Shown one piece after another: positions 13,059 to 19,466 of a DNA stretch of 19,466 nt. The first letter of the stretch is position 1. Each line of letters starts with the position of its first letter. Where the stretch lies: assembly GCA_937928455.1 (NCBI GenBank), contig CALFUG010000110.1, positions 1 through 19,466 on the forward strand. The letters run 5' to 3'. The position numbers and the translations under genes were made by a program. The DNA is from an uncultured Clostridia bacterium. Its GTDB lineage: Bacteria; Bacillota; Clostridia; Peptostreptococcales; Anaerovoracaceae. The notes under the pieces are model-generated. The model made no database searches, had not been told where the DNA came from, and worked only from the letters and a program-made list of their open reading frames with translations.

Positions 13059-13986
13059 GGGCCTTCTCTCCTTTTTCCCGCTCTTTCAACAATCGCTCCA
13101 TTCCCATACAGGGATTCACCGGAGCCTTACTCTCCATGGCAATTTGAGATGCGCTCATGGCGATTTCTGCGGTCTTTCTCACATCCCACTGGCGCAAATG
13201 CCCCAGCAATACTGCAGCGCTAAAAGCATCTCCCGCTCCGGTGGCACTTTTCAACACCGTGTTTTTAACCGGAAGCAGTCCCTGTTCTTTGCCTTCCCGA
13301 AAATAGACCCCTCCACTACCTAATGTAATAAAGAGTCGGGTAACGCCTTGGGCCAAAAACCAATCCCCGGCTCGGTTCAAATCCTCTTCACTGAGGATGG
13401 TGAGGCCACTCAGTTCTTCGGCCTCCATACGATTGGGCTTTACCGTATGAAACCTGCCGATGTACTTTCTGGCTCTGGACGCCTTGGCCACAGACACTGG
13501 GTCTAAGAAAAGGGGGAATCCGTCCAATTCATCCGTTATATTCCCCAGCAATTCTTCCGACAGATTGGTATCCAAGCATAAAATTTGACTATCTTTGAGC
13601 CATGGGATCAAAGGATGCAATCGCTCCATGGTGATTTTTTCCAATACATCCATATTACATAGTCCCATTTCCATATCTCCCAGAATGTTTAAGATAGAGA
13701 GATACATGGCGGTACTCTCTTCCGGATAAAGAGCCACTTGGCTCACATCCACTCCCAAACCTTCCAATTCATTTTTTGCAGAGATTCCCACAAAATCCTC
13801 CCCGGCAGCCGAAACCAACCCCACAGAAATGCCCAGCCGAGCCAGGTTTTCCGTTATATTTCGACCTACTCCACCATGAGAGATGCGGATTACCCCCGGG
13901 TTGGAATCCTGCAACTTTAAATCTTCCTGGGGAACTCCTTCAATATCGGCCGTAATTCCGCCGATTACCGTCACTTCTCGACTCAT
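13051..13986 (-). CDS. psuK: PfkB-family kinase, probable pseudouridine kinase
   Basis: A ribokinase-like (PfkB) sugar/nucleoside kinase. The 311-residue product has the N-terminal family signature GGVGRNITENLARLG near residue 40 and the C-terminal ATP/anion-hole motif SATGAGDAFSAAV, whose GAGD aspartate is the catalytic base. Substrate is inferred from context: it overlaps psuG, and PsuK makes the pseudouridine 5'-phosphate that PsuG consumes. I chose the ATG at 13986 (MSREVTVIGG), which fits family N termini. A TTG at 13995 is an alternative, with AAGGG 6 nt upstream, so the start is uncertain by three codons. The upstream uridine-kinase-like gene ends only 3 bp before that TTG. Confidence 0.9.
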   Translation of the reverse strand: MSREVTVIGGITADIEGVPQEDLKLQDSNPGVIRISHGGVGRNITENLARLGISVGLVSAAGEDFVGISAKNELEGLGVDVSQVALYPEESTAMYLSILNILGDMEMGLCNMDVLEKITMERLHPLIPWLKDSQILCLDTNLSEELLGNITDELDGFPLFLDPVSVAKASRARKYIGRFHTVKPNRMEAEELSGLTILSEEDLNRAGDWFLAQGVTRLFITLGSGGVYFREGKEQGLLPVKNTVLKSATGAGDAFSAAVLLGHLRQWDVRKTAEIAMSASQIAMESKAPVNPCMGMERLLKEREKGEKAHA

Positions 13987-13998
13987 ATAATTCAAATC

Positions 13999-15711
13999 CT
14001 ACCCTTCTACAAATACACTTCCCCCGATAAATTCCCGCAAAATGGAATGATTGGGGATGATGGTTTCATCCTCGATGATTTGGAAGAAGCGGAGAAAGTC
14101 TAACATCCTTCTGGCCTCTGCATATTCTTCTTCTTCCCGTTTGATGGACTCCAGCAGGGGGGCGGCGTATTTTTTCAACACGGCCAACTCATATATGTGG
14201 GCAGAATTGAAAAGCACATCCGCCTTACTGTTATAGGGGAATATATTGGCAAATTCCCCCGCACGTACCTTGGGCCAATCCCGAATGGTTTTCTGGGCAT
14301 CGTGTCCACGATATAAATAATCACGTACCAGCCTTCTCAACATCCGAGAGTCCGTGGTGGGAATTCGGTTGTGGGCATCAATGCTTAGGTTGGTAAGAGG
14401 ACTAATATAGATTTTGAACTTTTCTTCCGGCAAAACATCTGGCGTCATGGCATCATTCAATGCATGGATTCCTTCTATTACAATGGGCTGATGACTCTTA
14501 ATGGAAATAATCCGCTTCCCGAACTCCTTATGGCCTGTCAAAAAGTCAAAGGCGGGAATATCCACTTCTTCCCCTTCCAACAAGGCACGCAAGTGCTGGT
14601 TAAACAACTTCACGTCGATGGCAGCTAGACTTTCGAAATCCGGTTCTCCGTTTTGGTCCAAGGGGGTGTCGGGCCGCTCTACAAAATAATCGTCAGTTCC
14701 TAGGTATAAGGGTTCCAATCCCTCCACCCGGAGTTGAATGTTCAATCGTTTGGCAAAAGTAGTTTTTCCAGAGCTGGAAGGCCCGGCAATCAAAACAATT
14801 CGCTTGCCCTCCTCTTTGATTCGTTCTGCAATTTCTGCAATTTTTTTGGCATGCAATGCTTCACTGATTAATATAAGATCCTTATAAGTATTCTTCATAA
14901 TTTTATCGTTTAAATCCGACACGAAAGCGCACTTCATCACCCGGCCCCATTTCTTGGTCTCTCCAAAGGCCTGAGATAGGAGGAAGTCATCCTCATAAGG
15001 AAGAATTTTACTAGGATCCGAATGGTGTGGAAATCGAAGCAAAACGGCTTTCCCTTCATTGTAAGATCGTAGCTCAAAATACTCAATGTACCCCGTAGAG
15101 GGAACCATTTTCCCATAGAAGAAATTCCAATAGCCATCTAATGAATAGAAGGCCATGGTGTCAACATTGGTGGAAGTAAGCAGCTTCATTTTTTCCACAT
15201 CCCCATCCTCCACCAGCTGTGCCGCCGCTTTTTCCCGGGAGCAGGTCTGGCGAAAAAAGGGAATATCTTTTTCCACGATTTCTCTCATCCGCTTTTCCAC
15301 TAGTTGGATTTCATCCAAGTTGATGGGTCCTTCCACATAACGGGAATTTCCTTGGGAATCTTTTTCCTCCCGAAACAAACGAACCTCCGTATATAGGCCC
15401 TTATTCAAGGAGTTGGCAATCTCCACGTTGGCCTTACCCACCACGTCGGAAATGGCCTTTAAAAAAATCATGCTTAAGCTATGCTGGTAAATGAGATTGG
15501 CAGATTGGGTACGCATATCCAAAAACTCTATCACTCCATTATCCGGCGCTTCTCCATTTAAATCTTCCAGCTTATTATCCACCTTTGCTGCGAGAATTCG
15601 ATAAGGTACTTGTTCTTGATACCGGTCTGCCAAGTCCTTCAATAGAATGCCTTCCGGCACATCTATCCTCTCTGGTTCTGCTCTCAATTCCTTTATGATG
15701 GTTACAATCAT
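13999..15711 (-). CDS. TGS-domain uridine kinase-like protein
   Basis: A 570-residue fusion known in Clostridia. Residues 1-65 resemble a TGS domain (MIVTIIKELRAEPERIDVPE), residues about 70-270 resemble the additional editing-like domain of threonyl-tRNA synthetase, and residues about 300-500 form a uridine kinase/phosphoribulokinase-type P-loop domain. The Walker A motif GPSSSGKTT lies at 310-318, followed by the LGTDDYFVERPDTPLDQNGE segment and VIEGIHALND. Uridine kinase phosphorylates uridine/cytidine; the exact substrate of the fusion is not established. It leads the operon with psuK and psuG, consistent with nucleoside salvage. GGGGGAT precedes the ATG at 15711. The Walker lysine is intact. 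Confidence 0.88.
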   Translation of the reverse strand: MIVTIIKELRAEPERIDVPEGILLKDLADRYQEQVPYRILAAKVDNKLEDLNGEAPDNGVIEFLDMRTQSANLIYQHSLSMIFLKAISDVVGKANVEIANSLNKGLYTEVRLFREEKDSQGNSRYVEGPINLDEIQLVEKRMREIVEKDIPFFRQTCSREKAAAQLVEDGDVEKMKLLTSTNVDTMAFYSLDGYWNFFYGKMVPSTGYIEYFELRSYNEGKAVLLRFPHHSDPSKILPYEDDFLLSQAFGETKKWGRVMKCAFVSDLNDKIMKNTYKDLILISEALHAKKIAEIAERIKEEGKRIVLIAGPSSSGKTTFAKRLNIQLRVEGLEPLYLGTDDYFVERPDTPLDQNGEPDFESLAAIDVKLFNQHLRALLEGEEVDIPAFDFLTGHKEFGKRIISIKSHQPIVIEGIHALNDAMTPDVLPEEKFKIYISPLTNLSIDAHNRIPTTDSRMLRRLVRDYLYRGHDAQKTIRDWPKVRAGEFANIFPYNSKADVLFNSAHIYELAVLKKYAAPLLESIKREEEEYAEARRMLDFLRFFQIIEDETIIPNHSILREFIGGSVFVEG

Positions 15712-15796
15712 TTTTATCCCCCGTCCATGCTGTTGTTGTGAATATATTACCCATTTACTGTCCCTTATGGTACTAGGGTAGATTGAAAGAATTATA

Positions 15797-15834
15797 TCAT
15801 AAAGAGAAGGATTCCGCCATGCGAAACCCTTCTC
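15797..15834 (-). terminator. Rho-independent terminator after the YdbC-like gene
   Basis: The minus-strand RNA can form a 14-pair stem, GAGAAGGGUUUCGC against GCGGAAUCCUUCUC with a three-base AUG loop (15804-15834), followed by UUUAUGAUAUAAUU. It lies 18 bp beyond the stop of the 81-residue gene and separates it from the uridine kinase operon. A perfect TATAAT lies in the tail (15792-15797 region on the minus strand) and might serve as the -10 of the next operon, but no convincing -35 was found. Confidence 0.85.
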
Positions 15835-15851
15835 CTTAGAAGCCGTTTTCT

Positions 15852-16097
15852 CTATTCGAAAGATTGCTCCGATAATAATTCCGCCAGCTTTTTGGCTTCT
15901 TCCGGGCGAAGAGTGACACCACGACTCATGTGCTCATGGGTACTATCCCAATCTCGAATGTCGTACTTGGGAGCCGCCTGATTCCAGGATACCAAGTTCA
16001 GTTCCTTGGTCCAGCCCGACGGATTTTGAGCCAATAATCCGATATGTTCCACGATTTCATAAGTAACTTCATCCTTTTCCGGTTTTTCTGTGGCCAT
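15852..16097 (-). CDS. YdbC/PC4-like single-stranded DNA-binding protein
   Basis: An 81-residue protein of the YdbC family, which has the fold of the eukaryotic transcription coactivator PC4 and binds single-stranded DNA in the studied Lactococcus member. The family core is clear: YEIVEHIGLLAQNPSGWTKE, then LNLVSWNQAAPKYDIRDWD and GVTLRPEEAKKLAELL. Only the first 12 residues, charged and rich in Lys and Glu, are outside it. AAAGGAG precedes the ATG at 16097. It has its own terminator downstream and a small hairpin in its upstream region, so it appears monocistronic. The cellular role in bacteria is poorly known. Confidence 0.87.
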   Translation of the reverse strand: MATEKPEKDEVTYEIVEHIGLLAQNPSGWTKELNLVSWNQAAPKYDIRDWDSTHEHMSRGVTLRPEEAKKLAELLSEQSFE

Positions 16098-16122
16098 GCT
16101 TTTCTCCTTTCATGTTCCAAAG

Positions 16123-16138
16123 AGAGCGGTAACGCTCT
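16123..16138 (-). promoter_or_regulatory. Small hairpin in the upstream region of the YdbC-like gene
   Basis: AGAGCG and CGCTCT pair around TTAC on the minus strand. No U-run follows, so it is a poor terminator for the PHP gene, whose stop is 34 bp upstream. A weak promoter, TTGAAA-17 bp-TAACTT, can be read just upstream of it, which would put the hairpin at the start of the YdbC transcript. Tentative. Confidence 0.35.
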
Positions 16139-16172
16139 TAGAAGTTACCATATATTTCCATCTATTTCAAGA

Positions 16173-17033
16173 CTATTTGCACCCGTGAAAATCCGAGCCT
16201 TTACTAGCTTTCAAACCCAACTTCTCCCCCAGTGCCAATAAATGCGCCACTTCATCCGATGTATGCTCCGGATAGTAACATTCCAAACCGTATAACCCTT
16301 GTTCTTGTAGACGGCCAAGCAATTGTTCCAGCACACTCCAAAATTCAGAGGTCCCGGGCTCTCCCAGCTGTTTTATCTTTACCGGATGGGCCAGAACCGC
16401 CGCGCCACCGGCCGCCCGAATTTTTTCAATGGCCTCCTTGGAGGGCAATTTTTTCTTCTTTACTTTTTTCCAGCTTTCCGACTCAAAGAATCTCCCCGGA
16501 GAAAATGCCTCATGACTGTCTTTGATATACCCCTTTTCCACCATTTTCCGGGCAATTAAGGGTTTTCCAATATAATCGTAGTTGGATATGCCGGAAAAAT
16601 CTTCTTCCGAAATGGGATAGCCTTCCCGGGTCATTACTTGAAACAATCGGCGGTTCCGGTCCTGACGTTGGGTGCGCACCCACTCCACCACGTGCCGAAA
16701 TGATGGATTTTCCCAATCCATAAAGTAACCCAAAATATGAAGCTCTTCACCCCCCGGTCCTTCTACGGAAAATTCAACGCCGGGTACAAAATGGAGGTCC
16801 CACAACTGCTCCCCAATATCTCTGGCTTCTTTCAACCCTCCTACCCCATCATGATCCGTAAGAGAAACCACCTTAGCCCCTCTTTCCTTGGCCTTTTGTA
16901 AAACCTCCGGTACCGAAAAACACCCGTCGGAATAATGAGAATGGGTATGTAGGTCTGCATGTTCTAGTTCAATACGTGAAAAGGCGATTTCCCCTTCGGT
17001 CCATTCCCTGAATGTCTCGTCCCCCTTCTTCAT
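16173..17033 (-). CDS. PHP-domain phosphoesterase, TrpH/YciV-like
   Basis: A 286-residue PHP-domain metallophosphoesterase. Metal-binding motifs are in order: DLHTHSHYSDG (D27, H29, H31), TDHD (59-62), GVEFS (E87), LHILGY (H99), LAHPVK (H216) and, at the very end, SDFHG (D281, H283). This arrangement with GLECYYPEHT is typical of the TrpH/YciV group; the E. coli member hydrolyses 3',5'-nucleoside bisphosphates and trims short RNAs from the 5' end. The gene starts at the ATG at 17033, overlapping the DJ-1 gene stop as ATGA, so the two are probably translated together. Substrate here is inferred from family. Confidence 0.9.
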   Translation of the reverse strand: MKKGDETFREWTEGEIAFSRIELEHADLHTHSHYSDGCFSVPEVLQKAKERGAKVVSLTDHDGVGGLKEARDIGEQLWDLHFVPGVEFSVEGPGGEELHILGYFMDWENPSFRHVVEWVRTQRQDRNRRLFQVMTREGYPISEEDFSGISNYDYIGKPLIARKMVEKGYIKDSHEAFSPGRFFESESWKKVKKKKLPSKEAIEKIRAAGGAAVLAHPVKIKQLGEPGTSEFWSVLEQLLGRLQEQGLYGLECYYPEHTSDEVAHLLALGEKLGLKASKGSDFHGCK

Positions 17034-17569
17034 AACAACAATTCCTTTTTCACCTTGTCTTTCATTGCTTCTCCAGCCATGATTCCCACTAAGGTCAAAG
17101 CAAACTCCATAGCCGTTCCCGGCCCTTGAGAAGTAATCACGTGGCCATCTAGCACTACCTTATGATCCTGGTATTCGCCATCCCGCAAATGACTTTCCAT
17201 TCCCGGATATATAGTGGCCTTCTTCCCAGTCAATACACCATGGGCACCCAATACCATCGGCGCGGCGCAAATGGCTGCCAAATACTTTCTCTCCTTGTGA
17301 TACTGGAGAATTCTCTCTTTTAACTCTTCGTGGTTCAACAAATGGGTGGCCCCCGGCTGTCCCCCGGGTAAAACAATCATTTCTCCTGTGGAATAGTCCG
17401 TATCACCAATCCATTGGTCCGCCGTCACCGTAACCCCGCTTCTACCGGTAACTTCCTTTTCTCGGGTCAGTGATACGGTTTTTACATCCAAGGAGGCTCT
17501 TCTCAACACATCCACCACCGTCAATGCTTCCACTTCCTCAAATCCGGTTGCCAAATGTACATAAATCAT
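17030..17569 (-). CDS. DJ-1/PfpI (ThiJ/YajL-like) family protein
   Basis: A 179-residue protein of the DJ-1 branch of the DJ-1/PfpI superfamily. The N terminus MIYVHLATGFEEVEALTVVD contains the conserved glutamate (E14), and the nucleophile elbow LAAICAAPMVLG holds the reactive cysteine C101. TSQGPGTAMEFAL near residue 147 is the third family signature. Members have been described as chaperones, oxidative-stress proteins or glyoxalase/deglycase enzymes, and the biochemical role is disputed. GGAGGTG precedes the ATG at 17569. It heads a two-gene unit with the PHP gene and is transcribed divergently from mogA. Confidence 0.92.
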   Translation of the reverse strand: MIYVHLATGFEEVEALTVVDVLRRASLDVKTVSLTREKEVTGRSGVTVTADQWIGDTDYSTGEMIVLPGGQPGATHLLNHEELKERILQYHKERKYLAAICAAPMVLGAHGVLTGKKATIYPGMESHLRDGEYQDHKVVLDGHVITSQGPGTAMEFALTLVGIMAGEAMKDKVKKELLL

Positions 17570-17573
17570 ATCC

Positions 17574-17602
17574 TTGCACCTCCATCTAATCTATAATACT
17601 AT
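17574..17602 (+). promoter_or_regulatory. Possible mogA promoter
   Basis: TTGCAC (17574-17579) and TACTAT (17597-17602) are 17 bp apart on the plus strand in the divergent DJ-1/mogA gap. The -35 overlaps the DJ-1 ribosome binding site region. A TATAAT at 17592-17597 lacks a matching -35. This would leave an untranslated leader of about 95 nt before mogA. Weak evidence. Confidence 0.35.
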
Positions 17603-17702
17603 ACTACTAAAGAACCATTTTTTTCTCCCGGCAGGGAAGAACATCCGCCATCTTTATTATACACAGAAATATGCCCATGAACCACCCGGAAAGGAGAAGG
17701 AA

Positions 17703-18194
17703 ATGTATCAAGTTGGGATATTAACCGCCAGTGACAAGGGATTTCGCGGAGAACGGGAAGACTTGTCCGGAAAAGTGATCCGGGAAATTTTAAGAAACTC
17801 TGACGATTTTTGGGACAAGGAATATCTGTTGCTTCCTGACAATCAAAGCATGATTGAGTCCGCACTCATACAATGGTCCGATGAACTGCATTTGGATTTC
17901 ATCATCACCACCGGAGGAACCGGGTTTTCCCATCGGGATGTAACCCCGGATGCTACTCTCCATGTCATTCATCGAAAAACCCCCGGCATTCCCGAAGCCA
18001 TGCGGAAAATGTCCATGGAAATTACTCCGAGAGCCATGCTATCCCGGGCAGAAGCCGGCATCCGCGGAAACACGCTCATCGTGAATCTTCCAGGAAGCCC
18101 CAAGGCCGTAAAAGAAACCTTAGAGTACATTCTGCCTACCATCAAACATGGGCTGGATATTCTTTTGGATAAGGATGGCGAGTGTGCACGATAA
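17703..18194 (+). CDS. mogA: Molybdopterin adenylyltransferase, MogA/MoaB family
   Basis: MogA adenylates molybdopterin before molybdate insertion in molybdenum/tungsten cofactor synthesis. The 163-residue product contains the family motif TTGGTG (69-74) followed by FSHRDVTPDAT with its conserved aspartates, then IRGNTLIVNLPGSPKAVKET, the MPT-binding region. I start it at the ATG at 17703, preceded by AAAGGAGAAGGAA; the frame runs open upstream to 17574 but that part has no family similarity. It is the only confident plus-strand gene and stands alone: no other cofactor-synthesis gene is in the window. MoaB-like paralogues share these motifs, so the exact subtype is less certain than the family. 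Confidence 0.9.
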   Translation: MYQVGILTASDKGFRGEREDLSGKVIREILRNSDDFWDKEYLLLPDNQSMIESALIQWSDELHLDFIITTGGTGFSHRDVTPDATLHVIHRKTPGIPEAMRKMSMEITPRAMLSRAEAGIRGNTLIVNLPGSPKAVKETLEYILPTIKHGLDILLDKDGECAR

Positions 18195-18242
18195 ACTTTC
18201 ACAGGGGTAATCCAATGAGGTAACTTAATCTAGGAATAGGAA

Positions 18243-18264
18243 AAGCCGCAGGTATCTGCGGCTT
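18243..18264. terminator. Shared terminator hairpin between mogA and the bactofilin gene
   Basis: AAGCCGCAG and CTGCGGCTT form a perfect nine-pair stem with a four-base loop, between two convergent genes. On the minus strand the stem runs into TTTTCC, a modest U-run suited to the bactofilin gene; on the plus strand the following GTCAAC is poor, so termination of mogA may be weaker. Confidence 0.7.
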
Positions 18265-18304
18265 GTCAACATAAAATAACTAAAAATAAATGCTGTTTCC
18301 CACC

Positions 18305-18889
18305 CTATCTTTCCTTCTCTTCAACTTCCGCGTCCTCTGCTTCCTCGATTACCGTTCCCGACACTTGGAAGGTGCTGGTGTTTTCCGGGGATTCAAAGTT
18401 AAAATCGCTGTCCTTCAAATTGGCTTCTCGAGTGGTGATAGTGCCATTGATTTTCGCCCCCGGATTGGTGGACAATGTTTTCGTATCCACGTTCCCGGCT
18501 AAAATAGCATTGGCGGTCAATTCCGTAGATTCTTGAATGGCCAGGTTGCCTCGCATCTTTCCATCCAGAATCACATTGTTGGCCTTTACATCTCCCAGAA
18601 TCACGGATTTTCGCATCACCACATCGTGGAGAGCCTCCACATTCCCCTTCACGGAAGCGGATTGCATGACCACATTTTTCCCTTGCACATTTCCTTCCAC
18701 AATTCCCGAAACCACTAAGTCGCTGGAAGTCTCAATATCACCCTTCACTCTTCCTTGAATGTCAAGTTTCCCGGTAGAAGAAACGTTACCTATCACCACG
18801 GTAGTGACCCCAATCACAGTAGGTGCCGACTCCGGTTTCTGAGGAGGTGCGACATACTCATCGCCAAATAATTTGTCCTTTTTTGTCAT
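18305..18889 (-). CDS. Bactofilin (polymer-forming cytoskeletal protein)
   Basis: Bactofilins polymerise without nucleotide into filaments through a right-handed beta-helix and scaffold cell-shape or envelope proteins. The 194-residue product has a short polar N-terminal tail, then a core from about residue 24 to 150 made of repeating short beta-strand units with GNV, GDI and GNL turns (for example TVIGVTTVVIGNVSSTGKLD, VVSGIVEGNVQG, VILGDVKANNVIL). The acidic C-terminal tail ends EEAEDAEVEEKER. GAGAGG precedes the ATG at 18889. It appears monocistronic, with its own promoter and a terminator shared with mogA. No peptidase partner gene is seen next to it. Confidence 0.9.
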   Translation of the reverse strand: MTKKDKLFGDEYVAPPQKPESAPTVIGVTTVVIGNVSSTGKLDIQGRVKGDIETSSDLVVSGIVEGNVQGKNVVMQSASVKGNVEALHDVVMRKSVILGDVKANNVILDGKMRGNLAIQESTELTANAILAGNVDTKTLSTNPGAKINGTITTREANLKDSDFNFESPENTSTFQVSGTVIEEAEDAEVEEKER

Positions 18890-18931
18890 TGGACGGTTAC
18901 CTCTCTTTCATCTTGAAACACGATTAGGTTT

Positions 18932-18959
18932 ATTTTACCACAAGAGATGAAAATTGCAA
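18932..18959 (-). promoter_or_regulatory. Predicted promoter of the bactofilin gene
   Basis: TTGCAA (18954-18959) and TAAAAT (18932-18937) are separated by 16 bp on the minus strand, about 45 bp before the bactofilin start. The -35 sequence is the same as that proposed for the S10 promoter. Confidence 0.6.
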
Positions 18960-18977
18960 TAAAAAACCGTTGGAATT

Positions 18978-19466
18978 TCAGAATTCTCTTGCAACTTCCA
19001 CCAAAGATTTCTCCAATAAATAGACCAATTCCTGTAGCTCTTTCTCTGAGATAATAAAGGGAGGACTGATGAGAACAGAGTCTCCCTGTACGCCATCCAC
19101 AAACCCGCTACTGGGATACACCAAAAGACCGTTTCTCTTACAAGCCGCTACCACCTTCTGCGTCACCCGGTTTTTGGGTGGAAATGGGATATTGTCCTCT
19201 TTAGAGGTAGCCAACTCTACCCCCCATAACAAACCCACACCTCTTACATCTACCACCATGGGCACTCGTTCCAAAAGGCCTCTCAATAAATTCTCCAGTA
19301 TTTCTCCCTTTTGGTTCACTTGTTCCACCAAATGGTTATTCTCCAAATAGTCGATGACGGCACATCCGGCCGCTGCAGACAATGGGTTGCCCCCATAGGT
19401 ATGTCCCGTACCGAATTCCACACCTCCATCCAGCATTTCCTGATACCGGTCTTCTCGCACCAGAAT
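18978..19466 (-). CDS. Class-III pyridoxal-phosphate aminotransferase, C-terminal part
   Basis: The last ~162 residues of a class-III (omega) aminotransferase; the frame is open to the window edge and begins ILVREDRYQEML. Family features are GTGHTYGGNPLSAAAGCAVI, VVDVRGVGLLWGVEL and LLVYPSSGFVDGVQGDSVLI followed by SPPFIISEKEL. These C-terminal sequences resemble the group that includes pyruvate-dependent omega-amino-acid aminotransferases, but the substrate cannot be set from this part. The PLP-binding lysine should lie just before the window edge and is not visible. The gene ends 89 bp before the bactofilin start, and no clear terminator lies between. Confidence 0.9.
   Translation of the reverse strand: MLVREDRYQEMLDGGVEFGTGHTYGGNPLSAAAGCAVIDYLENNHLVEQVNQKGEILENLLRGLLERVPMVVDVRGVGLLWGVELATSKEDNIPFPPKNRVTQKVVAACKRNGLLVYPSSGFVDGVQGDSVLISPPFIISEKELQELVYLLEKSLVEVAREF

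Noticed and set aside
17574..17702. N-terminal extension of mogA by 43 codons
   Set aside because: No family similarity and it spans the divergent promoter region; the ATG at 17703 has AAAGGAG at good spacing.
18960..18985. GAATT/AATTC stem followed by TTTTTT as a terminator of the aminotransferase gene
   Set aside because: Stem is only five weak pairs, overlaps the stop codon and is about 6 nt away from the T-run.
1..19466. CRISPR arrays, insertion sequences, tRNA/rRNA genes, prophage or defence genes
   Set aside because: Read for them on both strands; no regularly spaced repeats, transposase motifs, cloverleaf-like sequences or phage genes were found.

Overview
The window reads as chromosomal DNA of a Gram-positive, low-to-moderate GC anaerobe, most likely a member of Clostridia. 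Pointers are a ribosomal-protein gene order identical to Bacillus/Clostridium, a zinc-ribbon (type Z) S14, strong AAAGGAGG-type ribosome binding sites before nearly every gene, and accessory genes typical of Clostridia: a TGS-uridine kinase fusion, a stand-alone LUD protein, a YdbC/PC4 protein and a bactofilin. No genus can be named from sequence reading alone. Almost everything is on the minus strand; the one plus-strand gene is mogA.

Positions 1-10992 (read right to left) hold the S10-spc superoperon: rpsJ, rplC, rplD, rplW, rplB, rpsS, rplV, rpsC, rplP, rpmC, rpsQ, rplN, rplX, rplE, rpsN, rpsH, rplF, rplR, rpsE, rpmD, rplO, secY and the 5' part of adk, cut by the window edge. Spacing is tight; TAATG stop-start overlaps join rplD-rplW, rpsC-rplP and rplP-rpmC. 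Three things stand out: an 86-residue Arg/Asp-rich and Pro/Ala/Glu-rich tail on S3, a TTG start for rplE, and two hairpins in the unusually long rpsJ-rplC gap.

Positions 10993-11493 are free of established genes. They hold a strong vegetative promoter (TTGCAA-17 bp-TATATT) with phased A-tracts upstream, and a predicted leader of about 235 nt before rpsJ. The leader contains a long stem-loop, a 34-codon ORF and two related hairpins built on TGTACA arms just before the rpsJ ribosome binding site. The terminator of the next cluster lies at 11400-11448. tuf, which often precedes rpsJ in Firmicutes, is absent here.

Positions 11494-15711 form a four-gene minus-strand operon: a TGS-domain uridine-kinase-like protein, a PfkB sugar kinase (probable pseudouridine kinase), pseudouridine-5'-phosphate glycosidase and a LUD-domain protein. 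It appears to be a nucleoside-salvage unit that turns pseudouridine into uracil and ribose 5-phosphate. Positions 15797-17569 hold a YdbC/PC4-like single-stranded-DNA-binding protein with its own strong terminator, and a DJ-1/PfpI gene overlapping a TrpH-like PHP phosphoesterase gene. mogA diverges from the DJ-1 gene and converges on a bactofilin gene, sharing a hairpin terminator. The right edge cuts a class-III aminotransferase gene.
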